Shown here piece after piece: positions 51,756-60,799 of a stretch of DNA of 64,000 nucleotides. The DNA is from Sphaerisporangium melleum. Lineage in GTDB: Bacteria; Actinomycetota; Actinomycetes; Streptosporangiales; Streptosporangiaceae. Both the position numbers and the translations under genes were made by a program. The stretch's first letter is position 1. Each line of letters opens with the position of its first letter. The notes under the pieces are model-generated. The model did no database searches and was not told where the DNA came from. It saw only the letters and a program-made list of their open reading frames with translations. The stretch lies in NCBI RefSeq assembly GCF_014646695.1, contig NZ_BMNT01000039.1, positions 32,687 to 96,686 of the forward strand, in the 5' to 3' direction.

Positions 51756-52511
51756 ATGCCGCTCATGCCCGGTTCCGAGCCTTACCAGCACGACGGTGGC
51801 CAGGTGGGGGCGCTGCTCTGCCACGGCTTCACCGGCACGCCGCAGGCCCTGCGCCCCTGGGCCCGGCACCTGGCGGCGGCCGGGCTGACGGTCTCGCTGC
51901 CGCGCCTGCCCGGCCACGGGACGACCTGGCAGGAGATGAACCGTACGCGCTGGGAGGACTGGTTCGCCGAGCTGGAGCGGGCGTTCGAGACCCTCCGCGG
52001 CCGGTGCGCCGAGGTCTTCGTCATGGGGCTGTCGCTCGGCGGGTGCATGGCCCTGAGGCTGGCGGAGGTGCACGGCGCGTCGGTGCGGGGAGTGGTGGTG
52101 GTGAACCCGTCCATCGTGAACGACGCGCCCCTGCTTAAGCTCGCCCCGCTGCTGAAGCTCGTGATCGCCTCGGTGCCCGGGGTGGCGGGCGACATCAAGA
52201 AGGAAGGGGTGGCCGAGGTCGGCTACACCCGAACCCCGGTCAGGGCGGCGGCCACGCTCCCCCGGCTCTGGTCGCTGGTGCAGTCCGAGCTCCATCTGAT
52301 CACCCAGCCCGTGCTCGTCTACCACAGCCCCGAGGACCACGTGGTGAAGCCCGAGAGCGTCCAGCTGTTGCGCAAGGTGCTCGGCGACAACCTGACCGTA
52401 CAGGAGTGCCTCAACAGCTACCACGTCGCGACCTTGGACAACGACGCACCGGACATTTTCCAGGGGAGCCTCGACTTCATCAGGGCCCACGCGTCGGTAC
52501 CCTTGCGTTGA
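51756..52511 (+). CDS. Alpha/beta-hydrolase carboxylesterase (Est30-like)
   Basis: 251 residues. Serine-hydrolase fold with the oxyanion-hole segment CHGFTGTP, nucleophile GLSLGG (about residue 94), Asp in HSPEDHVV and His in NSYHVATLDND. Sequence and size match thermophilic carboxylesterase Est30 and monoacylglycerol lipase relatives. The ATG at 51756 has AGGAGAGG upstream. It diverges from plsC, so they share the regulatory region between 51561 and 51755. Confidence 0.9.
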   Translation: MPLMPGSEPYQHDGGQVGALLCHGFTGTPQALRPWARHLAAAGLTVSLPRLPGHGTTWQEMNRTRWEDWFAELERAFETLRGRCAEVFVMGLSLGGCMALRLAEVHGASVRGVVVVNPSIVNDAPLLKLAPLLKLVIASVPGVAGDIKKEGVAEVGYTRTPVRAAATLPRLWSLVQSELHLITQPVLVYHSPEDHVVKPESVQLLRKVLGDNLTVQECLNSYHVATLDNDAPDIFQGSLDFIRAHASVPLR

Positions 52512-52665
52512 GACTGATCCTGCCCCGGCCCCAGGCCCGCGTCAGGCGGCGAGCCGTGGCGGCCCCCCAGCGAGCGACCAGGAGCGATCCGCCGAGCAAC
52601 GGTCAGCACAGCACGAGCCACCCAGCGAGCGCGCCCATGAGCACAGGAACGAATCGAAGGCACCG

Positions 52666-53130
52666 GTGACGCCACAGAGCGATGAGGACGAGGTCTGGCG
52701 TCAGATCGTCGCCTCCTTCAACGAGACCGCCGAGCCGACCGCGGGCGCGCAGCCGTGGCCCGATCGGGAGAACGTCGGCGCCGATGACACCCTCCAGGCG
52801 GTGAAGGCCGAGGTCCCCGCGGAGGTCGCCGAGGACGCCGAGGCCGGGCGCGGCGAGCCGGCCGCCGCCGAGGACGACGACGGCGACCACTTCATCCCGC
52901 CCCCGCCGCCTCCGCTGCCCAAGATGGACCCCGGCACCAAGATCGCCTGGGTGGCGCTGTTCGGCGGCCCGGCCTACCTTCTGCTGGCCGCGCTGCTGTC
53001 GTGGCCGATGGACGGCTGGATCGTCTTCGCCGCCATCGCGGCGTTCATCGGCGGCTTCGTCGCGCTGATCGTCCGCATGGGCGACGGCCCGCCCCCCGGC
53101 TCCGGCTGGGACGACGGCGCGGTCATCTGA
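52666..53130 (+). CDS. Uncharacterised membrane protein, acidic with two C-terminal helices
   Basis: 154 residues. Residues 1-80 are acidic and Ala/Glu rich, followed by a poly-Pro stretch (IPPPPPPLPKMDPGT) and two transmembrane helices (about 92-112 and 117-138). The C-terminus is GDGPPPGSGWDDGAV. This layout is common in actinobacteria but no function is known to me. The GTG at 52666 is the first start in frame. It stands between an esterase and a convergent secreted propeller gene. Confidence 0.75.
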   Translation: MTPQSDEDEVWRQIVASFNETAEPTAGAQPWPDRENVGADDTLQAVKAEVPAEVAEDAEAGRGEPAAAEDDDGDHFIPPPPPPLPKMDPGTKIAWVALFGGPAYLLLAALLSWPMDGWIVFAAIAAFIGGFVALIVRMGDGPPPGSGWDDGAVI

Positions 53131-53135
53131 CCGCC

Positions 53136-53158
53136 CGGCGCCACAGGGACGGGCGCCG
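53136..53158. terminator. Inverted repeat between convergent genes at 53.1 kb
   Basis: CGGCGCC (53136-53142) and GGCGCCG (53152-53158) are perfect arms around 9 nt in the 66-bp gap between convergent stop codons. Confidence 0.5.
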
Positions 53159-53196
53159 CAGACCGCCGTGGACGGCGCGAGCGGGCTCGTCCGGAG

Positions 53197-54405
53197 CTAG
53201 CGCGAGCCGCCCGTCCCGGACGTGGTGGCCGCGGCCTTGGCGGTGGTGGGCAGGAAGCGTTCGATGATGTCGGTGTAGCGGCCGGCGGCGTCGACGACGT
53301 GACCGACCGCCAGGGTCAGGTCTCCGACGTGGGTGACGGCCTGCAGGCGCACGGTGCGCGGTGTGGGGGTGGTCGCGCCGCGCACCACCCGCCAGCTCTG
53401 CCCGCCGCGCAGCAGGTACGCCTGCCGTGGGTGGGCGGGGTCGAAGCCGGACGCCCAGAAGTGGCCCTTGCCGTCCGCGGTGACGCCGTAGAGCTCGGCG
53501 TGCCGCTCGGGCACGGACGCGCGCCGCCACCGCTTGCCGTTCCACTCCAGGATCAGCGGCGAGATCTCGCCGTCCCGGTAGACGCCGCCCACGGCCACCG
53601 CCTTCTTGGGCCCGTCCATCGCGATGTCGCGCAGGTAGCCGCCGGGGACGTCGGGCAGGGCCACGCGCTTCCAGGCGCTTCCGGACAGCCGCATGATCAG
53701 CGGATGGCCGGCGCCGTCGCCGGCCGCCCAGCCCTCGCCCTTGCGGGTCAGCGCGACACCGTACAGCGTGCCGGGCGTCTTGGCGCGCACGGCGGTCCAC
53801 CCCTTGGCGGTCGCGGTGGCGAAGAGCGGATAGCGGACACGCGCGCCGGTCTCGCCGCTCGTGTCGTCCCGGCCGCCCACGGCGACCATGCGGCCCGGCA
53901 CGGCGGCGACCGCGCCGAGCCAGTCGCCCGAGCCGAGCTGCGGGACACTCACCCGGTCGAACACCGAGCCGTCGCCCCGCACGACGTAGGGCAGGCCGTC
54001 GTGGCCCTCGCCGACCGCCCAGATCTCGCCGGCCTTCGCCGCGGCGACCGACCGCAGGTGCCCGGCGCCGGAGGCGTCGTTGCGGATGCCCGCCTCCGTC
54101 CAGGCGGCGCCGTCCCAGTGGGTGATCACACTGCGGTTCTGCCATGCCTCCCAGATGTCCTCCTGGCCGACGGCCCAGATGTCGGTCTTCGACAGCCCGG
54201 CGACGTCGGACAGTGACCCGTCGCTCTGCAGGCGGGCGGTGGCCGACTCCTGGAACACCCCGGCGGGCCCGCGGTCGGCGGCGCGCGGGCGTGGCGGCTC
54301 GGCGTGCGCGTGCGCTTCGGACGTGGCGCGGACGAGGGAACCGGTCAGCACGCCGGTCAGCAGCACGCACAACGACAACGCACGCCGCGGCAGGCGGCGG
54401 GACAT
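53197..54405 (-). CDS. Secreted beta-propeller-like protein of unknown function
   Basis: 402 residues. Signal peptide (basic start, LSLCVLLTGVLTGSLV core) followed by repeats of 40-60 residues with aromatic strands: IWAVGQED, IWAVGEGHDG, GEGWAAGDG, FWASGFDP and LAVGHVVD. These give a propeller-like pattern. No catalytic motif is visible. It is not co-transcribed with a known system and no partner is suggested. The ATG at 54405 is well placed before a signal peptide. Confidence 0.75.
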   Translation of the reverse strand: MSRRLPRRALSLCVLLTGVLTGSLVRATSEAHAHAEPPRPRAADRGPAGVFQESATARLQSDGSLSDVAGLSKTDIWAVGQEDIWEAWQNRSVITHWDGAAWTEAGIRNDASGAGHLRSVAAAKAGEIWAVGEGHDGLPYVVRGDGSVFDRVSVPQLGSGDWLGAVAAVPGRMVAVGGRDDTSGETGARVRYPLFATATAKGWTAVRAKTPGTLYGVALTRKGEGWAAGDGAGHPLIMRLSGSAWKRVALPDVPGGYLRDIAMDGPKKAVAVGGVYRDGEISPLILEWNGKRWRRASVPERHAELYGVTADGKGHFWASGFDPAHPRQAYLLRGGQSWRVVRGATTPTPRTVRLQAVTHVGDLTLAVGHVVDAAGRYTDIIERFLPTTAKAAATTSGTGGSR

Positions 54406-54429
54406 GAGTAGATCGTACGGCCCCCGCCA

Positions 54430-55167
54430 TCAGGCGCGCGTGAGCTCCCCGAGTGTCCCCGCCCCGGCCGGCCGGCTCGCGAGGAGCTCGGCCAGGACGG
54501 GGAGGTGGTCGGTGGCGGCCCACAGGTCGGCGGCGGCGGCCTCCTCCACACCGCCGCACGAGCGGACCGCGATGCCGGACGCGGCCAGCACGACGTCCAG
54601 GCGCTTTCCCGGCGCTCGTGCGGTGAAGGTCAGCCCGTCCCCGCGCGGGGCGAGCGGGTAGCAGTCGGCCAGGGTGCGGGTGAGGTAGGTCCAGGTGGGC
54701 CCGCCCTGTTGCTCGTTGACGTCTCCGGCCAGCACCAGGGGAGCGCCGAAGCGCCGGGCCACGTCCTTCGCGATGTCCATGATCTCCACGGCGTGGCACA
54801 GGCGGGCGGCGGAGTGCAGGTCCAGGTGGACGGAGGCGACCGTGATCGCCGCGCCGTCGCGTTCGACCACCGCGACGGCGACGCCGCGCCGTTCCAGCCC
54901 GGCGAACGGCCGCAGCAGGTGGCTCTCGGCGTGCACGGCCCGCGTGCCGGGATCGGCCAGTACGGCGACGCCGCCCCACCGCCGGCCGGTGACGACGCGC
55001 AGACCCGCGGAGCGGGCGAGCATGGCGCGCTTGCGCCGCCAGCCCAGCAGCCGCGGGGCCTCCTGGACGCACAGGACGTCCGGCGCCATGGCCCTGATGA
55101 CCCGGGCCAGAGCGGCGGTGTCGTCGTACATGGACCGCACGTTGTAGGTGCCGACGCGGATCACCAT
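54430..55167 (-). CDS. Endonuclease/exonuclease/phosphatase (EEP) family protein
   Basis: 245 residues. EEP fold: IRVGTYNVRSMYDD (Asn), DVLCVQEAP (Glu), HLDLHS, LVLAGDVNEQQGG (Asp, Asn) and WAATDHLPVLAEL (Asp-His). Substrates of relatives range from DNA to phospholipids and inositol phosphates; here unknown. The ATG at 55167 starts immediately before the conserved core; in-frame codons farther upstream come from a short tandem repeat. It lacks a signal peptide. A short gap separates it from the preceding propeller gene (downstream of it). Confidence 0.85.
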   Translation of the reverse strand: MVIRVGTYNVRSMYDDTAALARVIRAMAPDVLCVQEAPRLLGWRRKRAMLARSAGLRVVTGRRWGGVAVLADPGTRAVHAESHLLRPFAGLERRGVAVAVVERDGAAITVASVHLDLHSAARLCHAVEIMDIAKDVARRFGAPLVLAGDVNEQQGGPTWTYLTRTLADCYPLAPRGDGLTFTARAPGKRLDVVLAASGIAVRSCGGVEEAAAADLWAATDHLPVLAELLASRPAGAGTLGELTRA

Positions 55168-55189
55168 GGAAGTGGACGTCCTCGGGCGG

Positions 55190-55216
55190 ATGAAGCGGAT
55201 GAAGCGGATGGAACGG
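55190..55216. repeat. Three 9-bp tandem units upstream of the EEP gene
   Basis: ATGAAGCGG occurs twice, then a variant ATGGAACGG (55190-55198, 55199-55207, 55208-55216), between the EEP gene start and the glucokinase terminator. Confidence 0.7.
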
Positions 55217-55287
55217 CTGGGACCCATGGCATCGGGTCGCGCCGGCGAACCGATGAAGCGAGGCGGACCGGCGCAGCGGACCGGCCG

Positions 55288-55320
55288 GGCGCCCGGTCAC
55301 CACGAGGGTGACCGGGCGCC
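55288..55320 (-). terminator. Terminator of the glucokinase operon
   Basis: Perfect 14-bp arms (55288-55301, 55307-55320) with a 5-nt loop lie 18 bp beyond the glucokinase stop. Confidence 0.75.
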
Positions 55321-55338
55321 GCGGCGGGCGCGGACCGG

Positions 55339-56283
55339 TCAGGGATGACGGGCGAGGTCGGCGGCGCCGACCAGGCCGGCGGACGCGCCGAGCTCGGCCA
55401 CGCGGATGTCGGCGTGCGGGCGGTGCTCACGGCCGGTCAGCGCGCGCCCGTACGCGGCGCGCGCGTCGTCGATCCACAGGTCGGCGGCGCGGGACACGCC
55501 GCCGCCCAGGATGAAGCGGCCCGGGTCGAGGACGGCGGCGAGGTCGGCCATGCCCTGGCCGAGCCACTGCGCCATGGACGCGAACGCCGCCAGCGCGGCG
55601 TCGTCGCCGTCTCTCGCCGCCTCGGTCACGTGCTTGCCCTCGATGTCCGCCGTCGTTCCCCCGGCGAGCTCGATCAGCCGGGCGGCCCGGCCGGGCTGGG
55701 CCTCGGCGATCAGCCGCGCCTCGTGGACCAGGGCGTTGCCGCTGGCGTACTGCTCCCAGCAGCCGAGGTTGCCGCAGCCGCACAGCCTGCCCTCGGCGAC
55801 GACCTGCATGTGACCCATCTCGGCGCCCATGCCCCACCGGCCGCGGTAGAGGGCGCCGCCGAACACCAGGCCGCCGCCGATGCCGGTGCCGACGGTGATG
55901 CACACCACGTGGCTCTCGCCGCGCCCGGCACCGAAGCGGTACTCGCCCCAGGCCATGGCATTGGCGTCGTTCTCCACGACGACGGGCATGTTGACCCGCT
56001 CGGCGACGGCCTTCTGCAACGGCTCCTCGCGCCAGGCGAGGTTCGGGGCGAACCGGACGATCGACCGGGTCTCGTCGACGAAGCCCGCCGCGCCCAGGCC
56101 GACGGCCTCGACGTCGTGCCGGCCGGCGAGGTCGAGCACCACCTCGGCGATCGCCTCGGCCACCTTGTCGGGGTCGTCGGCGGGCGTCGGCCGCAGGAGG
56201 TTCTCCACGATGTGGCCGTTCTCGTCGACGACCCCGGCGGCGATCTTGGTGCCACCGACGTCAACGCCGATCGTCAGCGCCAT
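55339..56283 (-). CDS. glkA: ROK-family glucokinase
   Basis: 314 residues. ATP-binding segment GVDVGGTKIAAGVVDENG, catalytic Asp region VVVENDANAMAWGEYRFGAG, the ROK zinc-type Cys motif CGCGNLGCWEQYASG and GAEMGHM are all present. It phosphorylates glucose; in streptomycetes this enzyme also mediates glucose repression. It is the last gene of the operon SRPBCC-arsA-DUF5304-like-glk and ends at a strong terminator. Confidence 0.95.
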   Translation of the reverse strand: MALTIGVDVGGTKIAAGVVDENGHIVENLLRPTPADDPDKVAEAIAEVVLDLAGRHDVEAVGLGAAGFVDETRSIVRFAPNLAWREEPLQKAVAERVNMPVVVENDANAMAWGEYRFGAGRGESHVVCITVGTGIGGGLVFGGALYRGRWGMGAEMGHMQVVAEGRLCGCGNLGCWEQYASGNALVHEARLIAEAQPGRAARLIELAGGTTADIEGKHVTEAARDGDDAALAAFASMAQWLGQGMADLAAVLDPGRFILGGGVSRAADLWIDDARAAYGRALTGREHRPHADIRVAELGASAGLVGAADLARHP

Positions 56284-56318
56284 TTCTCATCCCTTCCCCC
56301 CGAGTCCGCGCCGGGCTC

Positions 56319-56993
56319 TCAGCCCAGGTCGATGTGCTGTACTCGGGTCTCGGTGTCGCCGCTCCGCTGCCCGGCCGGGCGGGACAGGGCGTCCACCGCC
56401 TGGCGGAAGGCGGCCACAAGCTCCCCGCCCGCGCTGAGCAGGTGGTCGGTGACGTCGCCGCCGGCCTCGCGGCGGGCGGCCTTGACGCGGCAGACCGGGC
56501 AGGCACGGCAGATGTACTCCTCGTCGTCGTGCCCGGCCACGGCCTCGGCCCACACGTCGCCGGCCGGCGGGCGGGCCGTGCCGCCGCCGCCGAAGAGCTG
56601 CCCGAGCCCCTCGCCGATGCCGGCCACGCCGCCCTTGACGAGGTTCTTGCCGACCTCGCGGCCGACCCGCCGCTGCACGGTGTCCAGCAGCCGGCGCGCC
56701 TCGCCGGCGACCGAGGCCAGCGGGTCGGACGGCTCGTCGCGGGCGTCCTGCCGCGGGTGGGCGTTCTGCCCGCGGAGCCGCTGCTCGCCGGCGGCGGTCC
56801 GCTCACGGTCGCGTTCCTGGAACCACTCCTCGCGCGGCACCGGGCGCGGAACGCCCGCCGCCGCGGGCACCGAGCGCGCCGGCCCGGTGTCGCCACCGGG
56901 CACGGCCGGCGCGCCGGTGTGCCGGTCGTCGCGGATATCGTCGGTGTCGTGATCGCCGGCGCGTGGCGCGCCCGCGTCGTTCATTTCGGTCAT
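56319..56993 (-). CDS. DUF5304-like protein with a Cys motif
   Basis: 224 residues. The first 85 are hydrophilic and disordered; residues 95-145 are helical; a YICRACPVCR Cys cluster occurs near residue 163, suggesting metal binding. DUF5304 proteins in this conserved neighbourhood have this layout. Function unknown. Its ATG overlaps the arsA stop (ATGA). It lies 35 bp before glucokinase. Confidence 0.7.
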   Translation of the reverse strand: MTEMNDAGAPRAGDHDTDDIRDDRHTGAPAVPGGDTGPARSVPAAAGVPRPVPREEWFQERDRERTAAGEQRLRGQNAHPRQDARDEPSDPLASVAGEARRLLDTVQRRVGREVGKNLVKGGVAGIGEGLGQLFGGGGTARPPAGDVWAEAVAGHDDEEYICRACPVCRVKAARREAGGDVTDHLLSAGGELVAAFRQAVDALSRPAGQRSGDTETRVQHIDLG

Positions 56994-58177
56994 CAGGCCC
57001 CTCCTGCCTCGAACCGTACCCGCAGGCGCCCGTCCCGGAGCACGGCGTCGCGGATGGATCGGCGGGCGAGCGCGGCGGGCAGGGCGAGGACCCTGCGGTA
57101 GGAGCCCGCGGTGACGATCAGCTCGTCGCCCTTGCGCGCGAGGTCGACCTCGGACCGGTCGGCGAGCGGCAGGGCCAGGGTCAGCTCGTGCTCGCCGCCC
57201 TCGGAGCGGACGGTGAGCGGCGGCTCCCCCGATGGGGGCGCGAACGGGTCGGTCCCGGCGTAGAGCTCCTCGGCCAGCGCGGCGAGCGCCTCGGTGCCGA
57301 CCGGCTCGGCGGGCAGGTAGGGGACGGTGTGCACGGGGATCGGGGCGAACGACTCGCCGACCGCGGCCAGATGCCGCGCCTGCGCCCGCGCCCAGCCCGT
57401 CCGCCAGGCGTCGCCGCCCTCAGGGGGGAAGACCCGGTTGGCGACCACCCCGTCGACCCGGTAGCCGTACAGGCTGAGCGAGGTGAAGGTGCGCCGCGCC
57501 TCGGCCACCACGACCGCCTCGGGGGTCAGCACGAGGCGGACCGAGGCGTTGTCCCCGGTCAGCAGCTCGCGCACCCCCATCAGCCCGGTGTGCAGCCGCT
57601 CCCCGGCCGCGACGACGGCGTCCTCGGGCAGGCTGAGCCGGGCGATGTGCCGCACCAGCGGGGCCAGGGCGCGCATCACCCTGCGGGCGGCCGGGAGCAG
57701 CCGGTGGACGTGCCAGTCGAGCGCCTCGGGCAGGGCGAGCAGCCGCAGCGTCTCGGCCGTCGGCGCGCAGTCGACGACGACCACGTCCCACCGGCCGGTG
57801 CGCACCTGGTCGCGCAGCTCCAGCAGGGCGATGACCTCCTCGGCGCCGGGCAGCACGGTCAGCTCCTCGGAGGTGACCCCGTCCAGCCCGAGCTCGGCGA
57901 GCACGCCCCTGGCGTACTCGCGCAGCTCGCCCCAGTGACGTTCCAGCGCCCGCTGGGCGTCCACCTGCTGGAGGTACAGGCCGGTGGCCACCTCGGCGGG
58001 CTCGCCCGAGCCGGGGACGCCGAGCGCGTCGGCGAGCGAGTGGGCGGTGTCGGTGGAGACCACGAGCGCCTTGTGTCCCCGCCGGGCGGCGAGAGTGGCG
58101 GTGGCCGCGGCGACGGTGGTCTTGCCCACTCCCCCCTTGCCGGTGAACAGGAGGATGCGCGGGGTCTCGGTGCTCAT
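56993..58177 (-). CDS. ArsA-family ATPase
   Basis: 394 residues. The deviant P-loop FTGKGGVGKTT (about residues 12-22), STDTAHSLADALG (switch I) and VVDCAPTAETLRLLALPE (switch II) define the ArsA/GET3 family. It lacks the Cys pairs of arsenite pumps and has a small C-terminal alpha-crystallin-like beta domain (about 310-394). Actinobacterial members are likely chaperone-type ATPases of unknown client. Both ends overlap neighbours by ATGA. Confidence 0.9.
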   Translation of the reverse strand: MSTETPRILLFTGKGGVGKTTVAAATATLAARRGHKALVVSTDTAHSLADALGVPGSGEPAEVATGLYLQQVDAQRALERHWGELREYARGVLAELGLDGVTSEELTVLPGAEEVIALLELRDQVRTGRWDVVVVDCAPTAETLRLLALPEALDWHVHRLLPAARRVMRALAPLVRHIARLSLPEDAVVAAGERLHTGLMGVRELLTGDNASVRLVLTPEAVVVAEARRTFTSLSLYGYRVDGVVANRVFPPEGGDAWRTGWARAQARHLAAVGESFAPIPVHTVPYLPAEPVGTEALAALAEELYAGTDPFAPPSGEPPLTVRSEGGEHELTLALPLADRSEVDLARKGDELIVTAGSYRRVLALPAALARRSIRDAVLRDGRLRVRFEAGGA

Positions 58178-58614
58178 GGGCTCTCGACGCGCTTCTTCAG
58201 ACCCTTCAGCGCGGTGTCGACGATGACCTTCTCGGCCTTGCGCTTGACCATGCCGATCATCGGCACCTTCAGGTCGACGGCCAGCTCGTAGGTCACCTCG
58301 GTGCGCCCGGCGCCCGCACTCGCCAGGCGGTAGCTGCCGGTGAGCCCGGAGAGCATCTTGCCCGGCTCGGCGATCTCCCAGTCGACGGCCTCGTCGCCGC
58401 GCCAGTGGTACGCGAGGGTGTACTCATCGGTGATCACGCCGGCGTCCAGGACGAACCGGACGGTGGCCGGGCGGCCGTCGTCGCCGGTGGACAGGACCTT
58501 CGCGGACTTCACCTGGCCGGCCCACTCGGGGTAGGACGGGAAGTCGGCGATGACCGCGACGATGGCCGCGGGCTCTGCGCCGATGGTGATGCTGGACGTG
58601 GTGCGATCAGCCAT
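58174..58614 (-). CDS. SRPBCC (START-like) lipid/ligand-binding protein
   Basis: 146 residues. SRPBCC fold with the N-terminal ITIGAEPAAIVAVIADFPSYPEWAGQVKS (segments) and the C-terminal helix MVKRKAEKVIVDTALKGLKKRVE. Such proteins bind hydrophobic ligands. The ATG at 58614 is preceded by TACGGT at 6 nt. Its stop overlaps the arsA start, making it the first gene of the glucokinase operon. Confidence 0.88.
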   Translation of the reverse strand: MADRTTSSITIGAEPAAIVAVIADFPSYPEWAGQVKSAKVLSTGDDGRPATVRFVLDAGVITDEYTLAYHWRGDEAVDWEIAEPGKMLSGLTGSYRLASAGAGRTEVTYELAVDLKVPMIGMVKRKAEKVIVDTALKGLKKRVESP

Positions 58615-58692
58615 GGGCTTACCGTACTCGTTCACGGTCGCCCCGCGAACGTCCCAGGTGCCGATCGCCGCGGGTGCCGCCGAGCCCCGCGG

Positions 58693-59460
58693 TCACAGGT
58701 CGAGGGCGAACGGGCGGCCGCGGCGGCGGAAGTGCCCGACGTTCACGCATTCGGTGCGGCCGATGCGCGTGCGGGCGGCCAGCGGCTGGTGGACGTGCCC
58801 GAACAGCGCGTAGCGCGGCTGGGTGGCCCTGATCGCCTCCAGCACGGCCTCGCTGCCCCGCTCGAACCGCCGGGCCACCACGTCGTACAGCAGGTCGGGC
58901 ACGGCGGGCGGGATGTGGGAGCACAGGACGTCGACGGCGCCGAGGGCCTCGACCTTGCGGGCGAACTCCTCCTCGTCGATCTCGTAGGGCGTGCGGTAGG
59001 GCGTGCGCAGGCCGCCTCCGACGAACCCGAAGGTGAGCCCGCCGATCTCGGCGGTCTGGCCGTCGAGCACGTGGTGGCCGTCGCGCAGGTGCTCCGCCCA
59101 CAGTCCGGGCACGTCGACGTTGCCGTAGGTGAGGTAGGCGGGGGTGGGCATCGCGGCGAAGATGCGGGCGTACTGCTCGCGCGCCGCGCGCTCGATGTGC
59201 TCGCGCGGCTCGCCGCCGAGGCTGCCCCACAGCAGCGCGGACATGGCGCGGGCCTCTTCGAAGCGGCGCGCGCCGCGCAGCGCGACGTACTCGGTGGCCC
59301 GCTCGGCGCCGAACAGCTCGGGGAAGATGCCCTGGGAGTGGTCGGCGTAGTCGATGAACAACAACAGGTCGCCGAGGCAGATCAGCGCATCGGCGCCGTC
59401 GGCCGCCCCTGCGAGGGTGTCCACCCGCCCGTGGACGTCACTGACGACATGGACCCGCAT
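58693..59460 (-). CDS. Calcineurin-like metallophosphoesterase
   Basis: 255 residues. Metal-ligand motifs are complete: SDVHG (DxH), LGDLLLF (GD), YGNVD (GNxD), CSHIPP and FGHVHQP (GHxH). The substrate is unknown; family members dephosphorylate proteins or cleave cyclic nucleotides. The ATG at 59460 follows a TACGAT box by 7 nt, suggesting a leaderless transcript; an ATG three codons upstream is the alternative. No signal peptide. Confidence 0.9.
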   Translation of the reverse strand: MRVHVVSDVHGRVDTLAGAADGADALICLGDLLLFIDYADHSQGIFPELFGAERATEYVALRGARRFEEARAMSALLWGSLGGEPREHIERAAREQYARIFAAMPTPAYLTYGNVDVPGLWAEHLRDGHHVLDGQTAEIGGLTFGFVGGGLRTPYRTPYEIDEEEFARKVEALGAVDVLCSHIPPAVPDLLYDVVARRFERGSEAVLEAIRATQPRYALFGHVHQPLAARTRIGRTECVNVGHFRRRGRPFALDL

Positions 59461-59638
59461 GACGGACATCGTAATACCGCCGCGGCCCACCGACCGGACG
59501 CTTGGGCGGCGCACACGACGCCCGTATGGCGCCCCGGGACGTTCACCGAGGTCCGATCGTCGCCGGCACGTGTGGACGTGCTCATCGCCGGGCGTCGCGG
59601 GCCATCTCCCCGCTCCTGGTCTCGGCCGGCACGTCACC

Positions 59639-60625
59639 TCACGACGAGCTCATCTCCGCCAGGCCCTGCTCCAGCGTCACGCCAGGCGAGTAGCCCAGCT
59701 CTTTCCGCGCGGCGGTGATGTCGTAGGAACGGTCACGGCCGGTGAAGCTCACCAGCCAGTTCGTCAGCGGTGGCGCCGACTTCCGGCGAAGCAGGCGTGC
59801 CGTGCGGTCCATCATCGCCGCCATGGGCGCCGCCATCGCCAGCGGGACGCTGCGGCTCTTGGACAGATCCACGCCCCGGGTCGCCAGCAGGGGGGTGAGG
59901 AAGTCCCGGATGGGCATCGGCGTGCCGTCCGTCACGTAGTAGACCCCCTGGTGGCGGCCCCGCGTGAGCGCGAGGACCGCCGCACCGGCCAGGTTCTCGA
60001 CGTGCACGAAGTCGACGATGTGCTCGCCGTTGTCGATCCAGGCGAACCGCCCGGCCTCGGCGACCTCGGCCATTTCGTTGATCGTCGTCATGCCGCGACC
60101 CCAGATGAACGGCGGGCGCAGCACCACCAGCTCGGTCTTCCCACTGCGGGCCGAAAGGAGCGCGCGCTCGGTGGCCAGCTTGACGCGGCTGTAGGCGATG
60201 TTCGGCCGGCCTTCCGGCGTCGACTCGTCGACGACGGGACGGCGTTGACCGCCCGTGGAGACGGACGCGGCGCTGATGAGCACGAAACGTCGCACCCCGG
60301 CCGCGACGCTCGCGGCGTGCAGGGCGACCGCCGGCACCTGGTTGGCTCGTTCGAAGAGCGAGTCGGGCCCCCAGAACTCCATATGGGCCGCGACGTGCAC
60401 GACCGCGTCGGCCTCGCGCAGCCCGGCGAGCCACGCCGGGGCGGGGGAGCCGGCCCGGCCGAGTTCGGCGAGATCACCGGGGACGGGATCGGCTCCGGCG
60501 GCGCGTACCCGCTGAACGCTCGAGCCCGATCTGGCCAGTGCCATGACCTGATGTCCTTCGGCGACGAGGCGATGGACGAGGGTTCCGCCGACGAAACCGC
60601 TGCCGCCGGTGATGAAGATCTTCAT
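59639..60625 (-). CDS. NAD-dependent epimerase/dehydratase family protein
   Basis: 328 residues. Extended SDR with the Rossmann Gly motif ITGGSGFVGGTLV (about residues 5-17), the AYSRVKLATE active-site YxxxK, and SAASVS. Sequence resembles 3-beta-hydroxysteroid dehydrogenase/isomerase-like SDRs. Substrate unknown. The ATG at 60625 has AGGAG 7 nt upstream. It diverges from the MarR gene and shares its operator region. Confidence 0.88.
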   Translation of the reverse strand: MKIFITGGSGFVGGTLVHRLVAEGHQVMALARSGSSVQRVRAAGADPVPGDLAELGRAGSPAPAWLAGLREADAVVHVAAHMEFWGPDSLFERANQVPAVALHAASVAAGVRRFVLISAASVSTGGQRRPVVDESTPEGRPNIAYSRVKLATERALLSARSGKTELVVLRPPFIWGRGMTTINEMAEVAEAGRFAWIDNGEHIVDFVHVENLAGAAVLALTRGRHQGVYYVTDGTPMPIRDFLTPLLATRGVDLSKSRSVPLAMAAPMAAMMDRTARLLRRKSAPPLTNWLVSFTGRDRSYDITAARKELGYSPGVTLEQGLAEMSSS

Positions 60626-60713
60626 TCTTCGACTCCTGGTGATGGAGAACGCACCCCTCGTGCGCACCTGGTTCCGATGCGGCTCGGCATGCGACCCCGG
60701 CCGCTCCGACATA

Positions 60714-60760
60714 TACATCGACGCCAAATAGTTTGACATCAATGTATCGACGTCAATGTA
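60714..60760. promoter_or_regulatory. Triple operator motif between the epimerase and marR
   Basis: GACATCAATGTA (60735-60746) and GACGTCAATGTA (60749-60760) are direct repeats 14 bp apart, and TACATCGACGCC (60714-60725) is an inverted copy (10 of 12). TTGACA at 60733-60738 lies 18 bp before TGTAAC (60757-60762), a plausible marR promoter inside the repeats. Confidence 0.65.
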
Positions 60761-60799
60761 ACCTGTCCTGCGATGGGTCCGTCAAGTGGGAGGTGGGCG

